From Falsiroseomonas ponticola (GTDB taxonomy: Bacteria > Pseudomonadota > Alphaproteobacteria > Acetobacterales > Acetobacteraceae), in assembly GCF_016805305.1 (NCBI RefSeq), contig NZ_JAERQN010000002.1:62001-126000 (forward strand): a DNA stretch of 64,000 nucleotides. The letters run 5' to 3'. A model generated the notes under the pieces. That model saw only the letters and a program-made list of their open reading frames with translations. It searched no databases and was not told the origin of the DNA. Within the stretch, counting starts at the first letter, position 1. Each line of letters opens with the position of its first letter. A program made the position numbers and the translations under genes. Below, piece after piece: positions 51,437-60,023 of the stretch.

Positions 51437-52345
51437 CTATCCCAGCCGAGCGAAGGTCAGCTCGTGCTTGTTGTGGGCGCCGTGGAAGACCACCGCGCCG
51501 GGGATGGCGGCGAAGGCTTCCGCGGCCTCGTGGTCCGTCTCGCCCTGGAACTTGATGGTGCAGACCAGATTGCGCGCCGCATCGGCATCGATCCAGCGGC
51601 GCACCAGCGCCAGCAGCCGTGCGGGGTAGCAGATCACGTCGCTGAACAGCCAATCCACCTTGGGCTCCGCGCGCGGGTCGAGCCCGAAGGCGCTTTCCGC
51701 CCGCACCGTCACGCCGCGCATCGCGGCCACGCCCGGGTCCATCGCCGCCTTGTCCACCGCCGCCACCTGCGCGCCGAGCCTGGCCAGCACCCAGGTCCAG
51801 CCCCCCGGCGCGGCGCCGAGGTCGAGGCACCGCTCCCCCGGCCCCGGATACCGGCCGAGCCGCGTCAGCGCCTCCCACAGCTTGAGGTAGGCGCGCGATG
51901 GCGGGCCCTCCTTGTCCTCCACGAAGGCGACCTCCCCATTCACGAAGGGGCTGGTCTTGGTGGGGGAGGCCAGCATCCGGTCCGGCGCCAGCAGCGTCCA
52001 GGCGCCGAGATGGCCGGTCGGCGCGGGCTCCGGGAAGGCCAGCGGCCGTGCCTTCACCGGCGGCAGGCGCTCCGTGATCAGGGTGCTGCGGCGATGATGC
52101 GCGGCCGCATAGCCGGCCCAGTTGCGCTGGATGGCCCGCAGCGCATCGGCGCCCGCCTTGACGGAGGGCACGGCGATTTCCGCCGGCGCCGTCCAGCATT
52201 CCAGCGCCCAGGCGGCATGCGCCGGCGGGTCGGGCGACAGCGCCAGCCGGCCATGCCAGCCTGCCACGCGCCGCCCGGCGCGCCGCAGCTCCTCCGCCAG
52301 CTCGGCTTCGAAGCCCTCGGCCGCCAGATAGGCGCTGGCGATCAC
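51437..52345 (-). CDS. RlmM-like SAM-dependent 2'-O-ribose methyltransferase
   Basis: The 302-residue protein has an N-terminal THUMP-like part and a C-terminal Rossmann methyltransferase: SAM motif 'CLDLGAAPGGWTWVLARLG', 'VAAVDKAAMD', and the K-D-K-E tetrad in 'RAYLKLWEAL', 'WLFSDVICYP', 'VCTIKFQGETD' and 'HNKHELTF'. This matches RlmM, which modifies 23S rRNA. The GTG start overlaps the stop of the DUF423 gene (GTGA-like), so the two are coupled. It is shorter than E. coli RlmM (366 residues) at the N-terminus. Confidence 0.83.
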   Translation of the reverse strand: MIASAYLAAEGFEAELAEELRRAGRRVAGWHGRLALSPDPPAHAAWALECWTAPAEIAVPSVKAGADALRAIQRNWAGYAAAHHRRSTLITERLPPVKARPLAFPEPAPTGHLGAWTLLAPDRMLASPTKTSPFVNGEVAFVEDKEGPPSRAYLKLWEALTRLGRYPGPGERCLDLGAAPGGWTWVLARLGAQVAAVDKAAMDPGVAAMRGVTVRAESAFGLDPRAEPKVDWLFSDVICYPARLLALVRRWIDADAARNLVCTIKFQGETDHEAAEAFAAIPGAVVFHGAHNKHELTFARLG

Positions 52346-52704
52346 TTCTGGGGCGCCAGCGCGGCGGCCGCGGCCAGGATGCCCCAGCCCACCAGCAGCA
52401 CCGTCCCGCCGAGCGGCGTGACCAGGCCGAGCGAGGTGTCCGTCAGCGCCCGCAGATAGACGCCGCCGCAGAAGGCGATGGTCCCGGCCGCGAAGCACCC
52501 CGCCGCCACATGCACCAGGCGCCCGCGCCGCCGTTCCGCCAGCAGCCCCGCGCCGAGCAGCGCCAGCGCGTGCCAGGCCTGCAGCGAGGCGCCGGTCGTC
52601 GCCAGCGCCGCGCGCTCCGGCGCCAGGCCATGCGAGGCATAGGCCGCCATCGCCACCGCGATGAGGCCCGACAGCGCCCCGAACACCATCCAGATCCGTG
52701 CCAT
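52342..52704 (-). CDS. DUF423 family membrane protein
   Basis: The 120-residue protein has four hydrophobic segments and the family motifs 'GALSGLIAVAMAAYASHGL', 'AWHALALLGAGLLAERR' and 'GTIAFCGGVYLRALTDTSLGLVTPLGGTVLLVGW' (in part). Function is unknown in the family. It follows endonuclease V by 9 bases and precedes the methyltransferase with a 4-base overlap. Confidence 0.86.
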   Translation of the reverse strand: MARIWMVFGALSGLIAVAMAAYASHGLAPERAALATTGASLQAWHALALLGAGLLAERRRGRLVHVAAGCFAAGTIAFCGGVYLRALTDTSLGLVTPLGGTVLLVGWGILAAAAALAPQK

Positions 52705-52713
52705 GGGCGGGGA

Positions 52714-53499
52714 TTACCCCGCGGCCGCCGCCGCCGCCAGCCGCACCCGCGCGGCCTCCTCATGCGCCAGCCGCGTGGGCTCCGGCAGGCGCCGGCCGCG
52801 CAGCGTGCGTTCCACCCAGGCGATCGCCGTCTCCAGCGAGACGCGGTGCCCGACCGAGACATAGAGCGGATTGGCCCCCCGCCGCGTGCGCAGCGCCATG
52901 CCGAGCACGCGCCCCTTCCACACCAGCGGCGCGCGCGCGCCCGGCACGTCCGGTAGCGCGCCCTCCACCTGGCCCCGCAGCACCGATTTCGCGACGCCGA
53001 TGGTCGGCACGTCCAGCACCACGCCGAGATGGCTCGCGACCCCGAGGCCCTTGGGATGCGCGATGCCATGCCCATCGACGAGGATCAGATCGGGCTTCAC
53101 CGGCAATTGCGCGAAGGCGCGGGCCAGCACCGGCACCTCCCGGAATCCCAGCAGCCCCGGAATGTAGGGCAGGCCGCCGGACCGGCTGGCGCCGCCGGCG
53201 CCGATCGGCGCCAGCGTCGCGGCATCCAGCGCCACCATCGCCGCATGCACCGTCCGCGTCGGATCGAAGCGCATCGAGGATGCATCGGCGCCGCCCAGCA
53301 CGCGGACGGGGCCGAGCGCATCCTCCGTCACCACAAGTGCCGCGAGGTCGGGCTGGAGGCGCAGCGCCTCCGCGGCGGTCGCGGGTTCGGGTGGTGTCGT
53401 GGCCCCCTCCTTAGTGACCGTTTGAGAACACTGGCGGGTCGGTTTCGCTGGGCTTTTCCGTCCCTGGTTCGTCGCCCGGCTTGCCGATGCAACCAGCAT
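52714..53499 (-). CDS. nfi: Endonuclease V, with disrupted 5' end
   Basis: The conserved body matches endonuclease V: 'VLGGADASSMR' (Asp), 'LPYIPGLLGFREVPVLARAF', 'LILVDGHGIAHPKGLGVASHLG' (in part) and 'RVSLETAIAWVERTLRGRRLPEPTR' (in part). The enzyme cuts near deaminated bases such as inosine. The start is the puzzle. A perfect TAAGGAGG lies at 53406-53413 (minus strand), but the in-frame codon five to six bases on (53398-53400) is ACG, not ATG. The only in-frame ATG upstream (53499) lies inside a MITE-like insertion and would add about 33 foreign residues. Internal GTGs near 53338 would drop the first helix. Confidence 0.72.
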   Translation of the reverse strand: MLVASASRATNQGRKSPAKPTRQCSQTVTKEGATTPPEPATAAEALRLQPDLAALVVTEDALGPVRVLGGADASSMRFDPTRTVHAAMVALDAATLAPIGAGGASRSGGLPYIPGLLGFREVPVLARAFAQLPVKPDLILVDGHGIAHPKGLGVASHLGVVLDVPTIGVAKSVLRGQVEGALPDVPGARAPLVWKGRVLGMALRTRRGANPLYVSVGHRVSLETAIAWVERTLRGRRLPEPTRLAHEEAARVRLAAAAAAG

Positions 53500-53574
53500 C
53501 GGCCGCGCCCGGCTCCTGCCAGGGCCGAAAAATCCCTCGCGAACCCTCAGCCGCCAGCATTCTCAAACGGTCAC
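53414..53574. mobile_element. MITE-like element, 161 bp, with 24-bp terminal inverted repeats and TTA target duplication
   Basis: The left end 53414-53437 (starting GTGACCGTTTGAGAA) and the right end 53551-53574 are inverted repeats matching at 22 of 24 positions. TTA is duplicated at 53411-53413 and 53575-53577. The centre has no transposase, but contains a perfect hairpin (GCCGATGC, 5 bases, GCATCGGC at 53483-53503). This is the structure of a non-autonomous miniature element. The 3-bp TTA target would fit TNA-targeting IS5-type elements. The insertion sits between the FAH gene and nfi. Confidence 0.75.
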
Positions 53575-54468
53575 TTACGCTTCGCCGGGAGCCACGATGT
53601 GGGTGGTGATCTCCATCACCCCCTCCAGCCCCGCGACGCAGACATCGCCGGGCTTCAGGTAGAGTTCCGCCGCGTTGGGCTGGCCGATGGCCGTGCCGCG
53701 CGGCGCGCCCGTCGCGATCACGTCCCCGGCCTCGAAGGGCATGAAGCGGGAGAAATGGGCGATGATGCCCTCGATCCGGTGGATGTATTCGTCGGTGTTC
53801 ACGCGCAGCCGCTGCTGGCCGTTGACGACGCAGGTCAGCCAGAGGTCGTAGGGATCCGCGATGTCCGCGAGCGGCACGGCATAGGGGCCGACCGGCGTGA
53901 AGCCCGGCATGTTCTTGGAGACCCAGAACTTGGTGCCGAGCTGCACCTCCTGCTTCTGGATCTCCCGCGCCGTCAAATCGTTCAGCACCGTGACGGCGCC
54001 GACATAGTCCCGCGCCTTCTCCCGCGGCACCTGGAAGGCACGCTTCGTGACGATGAAGGCCAGCTCCGGCTCATAGTCGAAGGTCGTGATGCCCTCCGGC
54101 CGTGCCACGCGCGCGCCATCGCCGACCAGCGTCTCCGTCAGCTTCACGAAGCTCGTCGGCTCCTTCGGGTCCTCCAGCAGCATGCCCTTCGCGGCGAGTT
54201 CCGCGCGATGCACCTTGCTGTTCTTGCCCACGCAGAAGATTTTTCCCGGGTTGGTGATGGGCGGCAGCACGTGGCAGGACGCCAGCGGCAGCGCGACCTT
54301 CGCGCCCTCGATGATCGCGCGCAGTTCCGCGACGGGCAGCGCCAGCGCGCGCAGCATGTCCCAGTCGCCGCCCAGCGCCGCCGTCAGGTCCAGCATCGCC
54401 TCGCCGCGCACCGCGCCGAGCCGCGGCCGCACATCGCCGCGGGAGAGGAAAGTCGCCAGTCGGATCAT
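53575..54468 (-). CDS. Fumarylacetoacetate hydrolase family protein
   Basis: The 297-residue protein has 'KIFCVGKNSKVHRAEL', 'PTSFVKLTETLVGDG', the metal-ligand region 'FDYEPELAFIVTKRA' and 'GAVTVLNDLTAREIQKQ', with 'VWVSKNMPGFTPVGPY'-like 'FWVSKNMPGFTPVGPY'. These fit the FAH superfamily, which includes acylpyruvate hydrolases and 2-oxo-hepta-diene-dioate isomerases. Its stop TAA is one copy of the TTA duplicated by the miniature element. It follows a Bug protein by 10 bases, so they may share a catabolic transcript. Confidence 0.85.
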   Translation of the reverse strand: MIRLATFLSRGDVRPRLGAVRGEAMLDLTAALGGDWDMLRALALPVAELRAIIEGAKVALPLASCHVLPPITNPGKIFCVGKNSKVHRAELAAKGMLLEDPKEPTSFVKLTETLVGDGARVARPEGITTFDYEPELAFIVTKRAFQVPREKARDYVGAVTVLNDLTAREIQKQEVQLGTKFWVSKNMPGFTPVGPYAVPLADIADPYDLWLTCVVNGQQRLRVNTDEYIHRIEGIIAHFSRFMPFEAGDVIATGAPRGTAIGQPNAAELYLKPGDVCVAGLEGVMEITTHIVAPGEA

Positions 54469-54478
54469 GGAAGAAGGC

Positions 54479-55456
54479 CTATTCCAGGGTGATGTTGCGT
54501 TCGCGGACCACGCGCTGCCATTTCGCGATGTCCTGGTCGATGAAGGCGGCGAAGGCGTCCGGCGTCATCGGCTCCGGCTCCGCGCCCAGCGTCGCCAGCC
54601 GCTCCTTCGTGGAGGTCAGCGAGAGCGCGCGCGCGGCTTCCTGTGCGATGCGCTGCGTGACGCCGGCGGGCACGCCCTTCGGCGCGAAGAGGCCGAACCA
54701 GCCGACCGCCGCATAGCCCGGCAGCCCCGTCGCATTCGCCGCCGGCACGCCGGGCAGCAGCGCGGTCGGGCGTTCCGACGTCACGGCCAGGTTCACCACC
54801 TGGTTGGCGGCGACGGCAGCGGCGACGGTCTGCGGCGGCGCGAACATCAGGTGGATGCGCCCCGCCACCAGGTCCGTCAGCGCGGGCCCCGTGCCGCGAT
54901 AGGGCACGTGCAGCATCTCGATCCCCGCCATGGAGGCGAAGAGTTCGGCCGCCAGGTGGCTCGCCGCTCCCGTGCCGCTGCTGCCGAAGGTGAAGTGCCC
55001 CGGCCGCGCCTTGGCGAGTGCGATCAACTCGCCCACGTTGCGCGCGCCGACGCCGGGATGCATGGCGATGACATAGGCCGGGGCGGCGATCAGCGTGATG
55101 GGCGTGAGTTCGTCCCGCACCGCGAAGACCTTGTCGCCGCCCGGGCCCGCGAGGCCCATGATCCCGCCGGTCGAGGTCACCATCAGCGTGTGCCCGTCCG
55201 GCTGCGCGCGCTGCACCATCTGCAGCCCGATCCGCCCCGCCCCGCCGCCGCGATTCTCGACGACCACGGATTGCCGCCAGGATTCCTGGAAATGCTGGCC
55301 GAGGATGCGCGCCAGCACATCCGTGCCGCCGCCGGGCGGGAAGGGCACCACGATGGTGACGGTGCGCGTGGGAAAGGCCGCGTCCTGCGCGCGGGCGAGC
55401 CCCGGCAAGGCCAGGCCGGTGCCAAGCGTGGCCAGCAGCGTCCTGCGCGTCGTCAT
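54479..55456 (-). CDS. Tripartite tricarboxylate transporter binding protein (Bug/TctC family)
   Basis: The 325-residue periplasmic protein has a twin-arginine-like signal (MTTRRTLLATLGTGLALPG, cut near RAQ-DA). The Bug core follows: 'FPTRTVTIVVPFPPGGGTDVLARIL' (in part), 'VVVENRGGGAGRIGLQ', 'FTFGSSGTGAASHLAAELF' and 'MLHVPYRGTGPALTDLVAGRIH' (in part). No tctAB is adjacent. It lies directly upstream of an FAH-family enzyme, which suggests an oxo- or hydroxy-carboxylate ligand. Confidence 0.88.
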   Translation of the reverse strand: MTTRRTLLATLGTGLALPGLARAQDAAFPTRTVTIVVPFPPGGGTDVLARILGQHFQESWRQSVVVENRGGGAGRIGLQMVQRAQPDGHTLMVTSTGGIMGLAGPGGDKVFAVRDELTPITLIAAPAYVIAMHPGVGARNVGELIALAKARPGHFTFGSSGTGAASHLAAELFASMAGIEMLHVPYRGTGPALTDLVAGRIHLMFAPPQTVAAAVAANQVVNLAVTSERPTALLPGVPAANATGLPGYAAVGWFGLFAPKGVPAGVTQRIAQEAARALSLTSTKERLATLGAEPEPMTPDAFAAFIDQDIAKWQRVVRERNITLE

Positions 55457-55581
55457 CAATCTTTCCTCCTCGGCGGGATAATCTCTTGGCATGGGCCAGG
55501 GGGACGGCCAAGGGGGGGCGAGGGGGTGACGCCCCTCCGGCCCCGCCCTACAGTTTCGCCGCCTCGGAGGAGAACCCCGCC

Positions 55582-56205
55582 ATGAAGCTCTACTACTCGC
55601 CCGGCGCCTGCTCGATGGGCATCCACATCATCCTCGAGGAGCTGGGCAAGCCCTATGAGCTGTCGCTGGTCGCGCTGAAGGATGGCGCGCAGCACAAGGC
55701 GGAGTTCATGGCGGTGAACCCGAAATCGAAGGTGCCGGCGCTGGACCGCGGCGACGGCAAGGTGCTGACGGAATTCCCGGTCATCGCCTGGTGGCTGGCC
55801 AAGTCCAACCCCGCCGCCGCGCTGATCCCGGCCGATTTGGAAGGGGAGGCGCGGTGCCTGGAGCTGCTGGACTATGTCTGCGGCACCATCCACCCCCAGG
55901 CCTTCACCCGCCAGTTCCGCCCCGGCAACTACACGCTGCGGGAGGAGGATTTCCCGAAATCGGTGGAGCAGGGCAAGGCGAACGCGGCCAAGTATTTCGA
56001 CACGCTGGAGAAGGGCTGGGCGGGCGGCACCTACCTGCTGCCCTCCGGCTATTCGGTCGCCGATGCCGCGCTGTTCTTCGTGGAATACTGGGCCACGCGC
56101 CGTTCCAAGATGGAGCTGCCGCCGCACCTGGCCGCGCATCTCGCCGCCATGCTGGCGCGGCCCGCGGTGCAGCGGGCGCTGACGCAGGAAGGCCTGGCGC
56201 TGTAG
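55582..56205 (+). CDS. Glutathione S-transferase
   Basis: The 207-residue protein has the thioredoxin-like N-terminal domain beginning 'MKLYYSPGACSMGIHIILEE', typical of beta-class GSTs with a Cys in 'SPGACS', then 'VNPKSKVPALDRGDGKVLTE' and an all-helical C-terminal domain. The ATG at 55582 has AGGAGAA upstream. A second GST follows 10 bases later. Substrates are unknown. Confidence 0.9.
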   Translation: MKLYYSPGACSMGIHIILEELGKPYELSLVALKDGAQHKAEFMAVNPKSKVPALDRGDGKVLTEFPVIAWWLAKSNPAAALIPADLEGEARCLELLDYVCGTIHPQAFTRQFRPGNYTLREEDFPKSVEQGKANAAKYFDTLEKGWAGGTYLLPSGYSVADAALFFVEYWATRRSKMELPPHLAAHLAAMLARPAVQRALTQEGLAL

Positions 56206-56215
56206 GGCGCGGGCC

Positions 56216-56857
56216 ATGGCGAATCCCGTCCTCTGGACCTCCACCAACACCTCCGGCTCCATCGCCCACCAGGCGGCGATGGTGTCGGGGCTGGCGGTCG
56301 ATCTGCGCTTCATCTCGCTGCGTGGCGGCGACACGAAGAAGGCCGACTACCTCGCCATCAACCCGAAGGGGGAGGTGCCGGCCCTGCAGCTGCCGGACGG
56401 CACCGTCATCACGGAAATCCCCGCGGTGATCTTCTGGCTGGCGGAAGCGGCGCCGGATAGCGGGCTGCTGCCGCCGGGCCCCTCCGGCCGCGCCAAGGGC
56501 ATGGAATGGCTGGCCTGGTGCCACTGGACCATGGGCCGCCACTTCAACCCGGCCTTCGGCCCGCTGCGCTTCGCCGGGGGCAACGAGGCCGCGGGCAATG
56601 CCGTGCGCGCCGCGGCGCTGGTCCGCGCCAAGGAAGCGCTGGCCTTCGCCGATGCGGCGCTGGCGCGCAGCGGCGGCACGCTCTGCGGCACGGACCAGCC
56701 GACGGGCGCCGACATCTTCCTGGCCGCGCTGACCACCTTCGCCGGCTTCCTCAAGATCGACATCACCGACCTTCCCGCCCTGCTGGCGCTGACCGACCAG
56801 GTCTCCGCCATGCCGGGCGTGGCGGCGGCCAAGGCGCGCGAAGCGGCGCAAGGATAG
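56216..56857 (+). CDS. Glutathione S-transferase-like protein
   Basis: The 213-residue protein has the GST N-terminal features 'DYLAINPKGEVPALQLPDG' and 'VITEIPAVIFWLAEA', and a helical C-terminus with 'SGGTLCGTDQPTGADIFLAAL'. The N-terminal active-site region ('TSTNTSGSIAHQ') has Ser/Thr residues instead of the Cys of its neighbour, so it may be of another class. It probably shares a transcript with the preceding GST and the phosphatase. Confidence 0.85.
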   Translation: MANPVLWTSTNTSGSIAHQAAMVSGLAVDLRFISLRGGDTKKADYLAINPKGEVPALQLPDGTVITEIPAVIFWLAEAAPDSGLLPPGPSGRAKGMEWLAWCHWTMGRHFNPAFGPLRFAGGNEAAGNAVRAAALVRAKEALAFADAALARSGGTLCGTDQPTGADIFLAALTTFAGFLKIDITDLPALLALTDQVSAMPGVAAAKAREAAQG

Positions 56858-56871
56858 CCCCAAGGATCGTC

Positions 56872-57462
56872 ATGCCCGGATTGACCCCCACCACCTTCTG
56901 GTTCCTCCGCCATGGGGAGACCGACTGGAACGCCCAGGGGCTCTCCCAGGGCCGCACCGACATCCCGCTGAATAGCGTCGGCCTGGCGCAGGCGCGGCGC
57001 GCGGCGCGGACGCTGGCCGGACTGCCCATCGAGACGCCCATCAGGACCATCGTCGCCTCCCCCCTGCTGCGCGCGCGCCGGACGGCGGAGATCGCGGCGG
57101 AGGCGCTGGGCCTGCCCGTCAGCCTGGACCCCGACCTGCAGGAGGTGAATTTCGGGGAGCAGGAAGGCCTGCCCATGGGCGATTGGTACGATGACTGGAT
57201 CGCCGGCGGCTATACGCCGAAGGGCGCCGAGACCTTCGCCGAGCTGCGCGCGCGGACGGTGCGCGGCATCAACGCGGCCGTCGCCCGCCCCGGCCCCGTG
57301 CTGGTGGTGGCGCATGGCGCGCTGTTCCGCGCGCTGCGGATGGAGGCGGGGCTGGAGGCGAATGTCCGCACCCCCAACGCCCTGCCGCTGCTGATGGAAC
57401 CGCCCGCGCCCGGCGAGGTCGCCTGGACCATCACCCCCGCGGTGCTGGCGCCGGAGGCCTAG
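56872..57462 (+). CDS. Histidine phosphatase family protein (phosphoglycerate mutase-like)
   Basis: The 196-residue enzyme has the phosphohistidine motif 'FLRHGETDWNAQG', 'IPLNSVGLAQARRAAR', 'ASPLLRARRTAEIAAEAL', 'EVNFGEQEG' and the second His in 'VLVVAHGALFRAL'. It acts on a phosphomonoester in the cytoplasm; CobC- or GpmB-like roles are possible. The ATG at 56872 comes 14 bases after the GST stop. Confidence 0.87.
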   Translation: MPGLTPTTFWFLRHGETDWNAQGLSQGRTDIPLNSVGLAQARRAARTLAGLPIETPIRTIVASPLLRARRTAEIAAEALGLPVSLDPDLQEVNFGEQEGLPMGDWYDDWIAGGYTPKGAETFAELRARTVRGINAAVARPGPVLVVAHGALFRALRMEAGLEANVRTPNALPLLMEPPAPGEVAWTITPAVLAPEA

Positions 57463-57530
57463 CCCGGCTTCAGCGTCCGCAGCGACGCTGAGACCGGTCC
57501 AGACGCCTGTCTTCACGCATGTTCCAGTTT

Positions 57531-57550
57531 GTCGGGCGATTCCGCCCGAC
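57531..57550 (+). terminator. Hairpin after the phosphatase gene
   Basis: GTCGGGCG (57531-57538), loop ATTC, CGCCCGAC (57543-57550): a perfect 8-bp stem in the 216-base gap between the phosphatase and the histidine kinase, which converge. No T-run follows, so termination is only likely. Confidence 0.5.
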
Positions 57551-57618
57551 CTGAACAGGTGCGGGGCCCCGTCACGCCATGCCGCCGGGCCCATGCCGTG
57601 GCCCGCGGCCAGCCCCGC

Positions 57619-57684
57619 CGGCCGAGGCCGCGCCGGCCTTCGAGGGCGGCAATGCGTCAGCATCGCCGCACGCGGCTGTCAGGC
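57619..57684 (-). repeat. 3'-end repeat, copy 1 (after the histidine kinase)
   Basis: The core hairpin spans 57646-57669 (GCGGCAATGC, GTCA, GCATCGCCGC); its single mismatch becomes a G-U pair in minus-strand RNA. It ends 9 bases before the kinase stop codon (57679-57681). The flanks GGCCGCGCCGGC and TGTCAGGC are shared with copy 2 at 59961, so the repeat includes the stop and the first part of the 3' untranslated region. Confidence 0.62.
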
Positions 57685-59595
57685 GGCCGCGCCCTCCGGG
57701 ATCGGCGCTTCCTCCGCCACCGGCCCGGCCAGCGGCAGCGTCATGGCGCAGGCCAGGCCCTCCGCCGACCATTCGAGGGCGATGCTGCCGCCCAGCTGCC
57801 CCCGGATGGTGGCTTCCAGCACGCGGCTGCCGAAGCCCTGGCGCTGCGGCGGGCGCGCCGGCGGGCCGCCTTCCTCCTGCCAGCGCAGCGCGAGCGTGGT
57901 GCCGGCCTGGTCCACGGACCACCGCACCGCCACGCCGCCCCCGGCGACGGACAGCGCGCCATGCTTGGTCGCATTGGTCGCGAGTTCGTGAATCGCCATC
58001 GCCACCGGCTGCACGGCGCGGCCCTGCAACTGCACCGCCGGGCCTTCCAGCACCAGGCGCTGGCCCTCCGCCACGAAGGGGCGCAACTCGCCCTCCAGCA
58101 GCCGCTGCAGTTCCGCGCCCGACCAGCTTTCGGTCGCCAGCAGCGTCTGCGCCCGCGCCAGCGCCGCGACGCGGCCCTCCACCGCGGCGCGATAGGCGGG
58201 CAGCGTCTCCGCCCGCGTCAGCCGCAGCGCCGCCATCACCACCGCCAGCGCGTTCTTGGCGCGGTGATCGACCTCCCGCGCCAGCAGCGCCTGGCGTTCC
58301 TGCGACGCCTTGCGTTCCGTCACGTTCAGGAACAGGGCGGCGAAGCGGCCGGGTTCCGTGCGATAGGCGAAGACCTCGAACCAGGCGTTCAGCGTGCCGA
58401 CGCGGTATTCGATGTGGGCGGGCTCCCCGGTCCGGACCACGCGGCCATAGGTCTCGATCCAGTAGGGCTCGATCCCGGGGATGAGGCGGGTGATGAGCTG
58501 CCCCTCCGCCGCTTCGCGCGTGATGCCGGTCAGCCTCTCCCAGGCGTCATTGACCTCGAGGAAGCGGAAATCGATGTCGCGGTCCTGCGCGTCGCGCACC
58601 ATCTCGCACAGCGCGAAGCCTTCATGCATGGCGGCGAACAGGCCGCGCCACCGCGCCTCGCTGGCGCGCAGCGCGGCCTCCGCGCGGGCGCGCGCCAGGT
58701 TGGCGGCGATGCGTTCCGCCATCTCCCGCACCAGGTCCTGCTCCGCCGCCAGCCACCGGCGCGGGGTGGCCTGGTGCAGGTAGAGCACGCCGGCCAGGCG
58801 CCCCGACCGGGCGAGGGGGACCGCGACCTGCGCGGCCGCATCCGCATGCGGCGTTCCCTGCCGCGGCGGGTCCACCGCCATCAGCGCCGCATCGGCCTCC
58901 ATCAGCGCCGTGCCCGGCGGCAGGGCGGGCAGGCTGCCATCGGACCATTCGGCGGTGACGCGCAGCGCCGCCCCGGCCTCATCCACCTCCGCGAAGCCGC
59001 AGCGGCCGGCGCGCAGGTGCTGGCCGAGCATGGACAGCGCCAGCGCCGTCAGCGCCGCCGGGTCGGTCAGCGGGCGCAGCGCCTGGTCCAGCGCCAGGCC
59101 GAAGGCCTGGCGGCGTTCGGTCATGACGCGCGCGGTGATCTCCGCGCAGGCGCAGAACATGCCGGCGACGCGCCCTTCCTCATCCCGCACCGGCGTGTAG
59201 GAGAAGGAGAAATGCGCCTCCTCCGGATGGCCATGGCGATGCATGACGAGGGCGATCTCGTCCATATGCGTCGCCTCCCCGGCGAAGGCGCGCTCCAGGA
59301 TCGGGCCGACATCCTCCATGATGTCGAACCACACCTCCCGGAACGGCCGGCCGAGCGCGGCGGGATGGCGGGCGCCGCAGAGCACGGCGTAGCCATCGTT
59401 GTAGAGCATCGTCCGTTCCGCGCCCCAGGCCACGAACATGGGCTGGCGCGATCCGAGCATGATGCCGACGACGGTCCTCAGCGCCTCCGGCCAATCCTCC
59501 GGCGGGCCGAGCGGCGTGGCGCGCCAGTCATGGTCCCGCATGAGGGCGGCGAGGGCGCCGCCCTCCGCCAGGAAGCGCAGCCGCCTATCCGGCAT
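57679..59595 (-). CDS. HWE-family sensor histidine kinase with PAS-GAF-PAS input
   Basis: The 638-residue cytosolic kinase has no membrane helix. An N-terminal PAS-like region starts 'WRATPLGPPEDWPEALRTVV', a GAF-like domain (about residues 165-300) has 'AAQVAVPLARSGRLAGVLYLHQ', a second PAS follows ('WRGLFAAMHEGFALCEMV'), then the HWE kinase core with the phospho-His in 'EVDHRAKNALAVV' near residue 441 and the N-box 'IHELATNATKHGALSVAGG'. Such kinases often sense light or stress and feed a general stress response. No partner regulator is adjacent. Confidence 0.87.
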   Translation of the reverse strand: MPDRRLRFLAEGGALAALMRDHDWRATPLGPPEDWPEALRTVVGIMLGSRQPMFVAWGAERTMLYNDGYAVLCGARHPAALGRPFREVWFDIMEDVGPILERAFAGEATHMDEIALVMHRHGHPEEAHFSFSYTPVRDEEGRVAGMFCACAEITARVMTERRQAFGLALDQALRPLTDPAALTALALSMLGQHLRAGRCGFAEVDEAGAALRVTAEWSDGSLPALPPGTALMEADAALMAVDPPRQGTPHADAAAQVAVPLARSGRLAGVLYLHQATPRRWLAAEQDLVREMAERIAANLARARAEAALRASEARWRGLFAAMHEGFALCEMVRDAQDRDIDFRFLEVNDAWERLTGITREAAEGQLITRLIPGIEPYWIETYGRVVRTGEPAHIEYRVGTLNAWFEVFAYRTEPGRFAALFLNVTERKASQERQALLAREVDHRAKNALAVVMAALRLTRAETLPAYRAAVEGRVAALARAQTLLATESWSGAELQRLLEGELRPFVAEGQRLVLEGPAVQLQGRAVQPVAMAIHELATNATKHGALSVAGGGVAVRWSVDQAGTTLALRWQEEGGPPARPPQRQGFGSRVLEATIRGQLGGSIALEWSAEGLACAMTLPLAGPVAEEAPIPEGAAA

Positions 59596-60023
59596 CGGCC
59601 GCCAGCGGCGCGGGGGAAGGGGGGGACGAGGTGGCCATGGGGGGCATCCAGGGTTCGGGGCGCTGCCCCGACCAGCCCGGCCAAGAGGCGACGGGGAAGC
59701 CGGTGGATGACCTTATCCCCGCCAGCCCCGACCGGCCAAGCCAGCGAAGCGTTGCAGGCAGGAAATGTCAAACAGGCGCCACGGTTCCAACCACCGTGGC
59801 GCGCTGCCTCACGCATCCGTGTCCGCGGCACTCATACCGCCAAGCCCATGTCGTGACCTGCGGCCGACACCGTCGGCCGAGGCCGCGAATGCGGCCCGCC
59901 GCTTATGCGTCACGCCGCAGGCGTGCCTTCGGCACGGTCACGCCACTGCCGTGACGCCAAGCGGCCGGATGGCCGCGCCGGCGTCTGAGGGCGGAAATGC
60001 GTCAGCATTTCCGCACATCGGTA
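59596..60023. other. 428-base intergenic region without a gene
   Basis: No frame here has a plausible product or ribosome binding site. The stretch must hold the kinase promoter (minus strand) and the 3' end of tctA. It has several short hairpins, for example GGCCGAC/GTCGGCC at 59862-59878, and the 3'-end repeat copy 2 at its right edge. Many CpG-rich near-palindromes (GGCCG...CGGCC) suggest a decayed repeat array. Confidence 0.5.

Noticed and set aside
59596..60023. Small coding regions of about 100 codons in the gap before tctA
   Set aside because: No ribosome binding site, arginine-rich shadow composition, and overlap with structured repeats.
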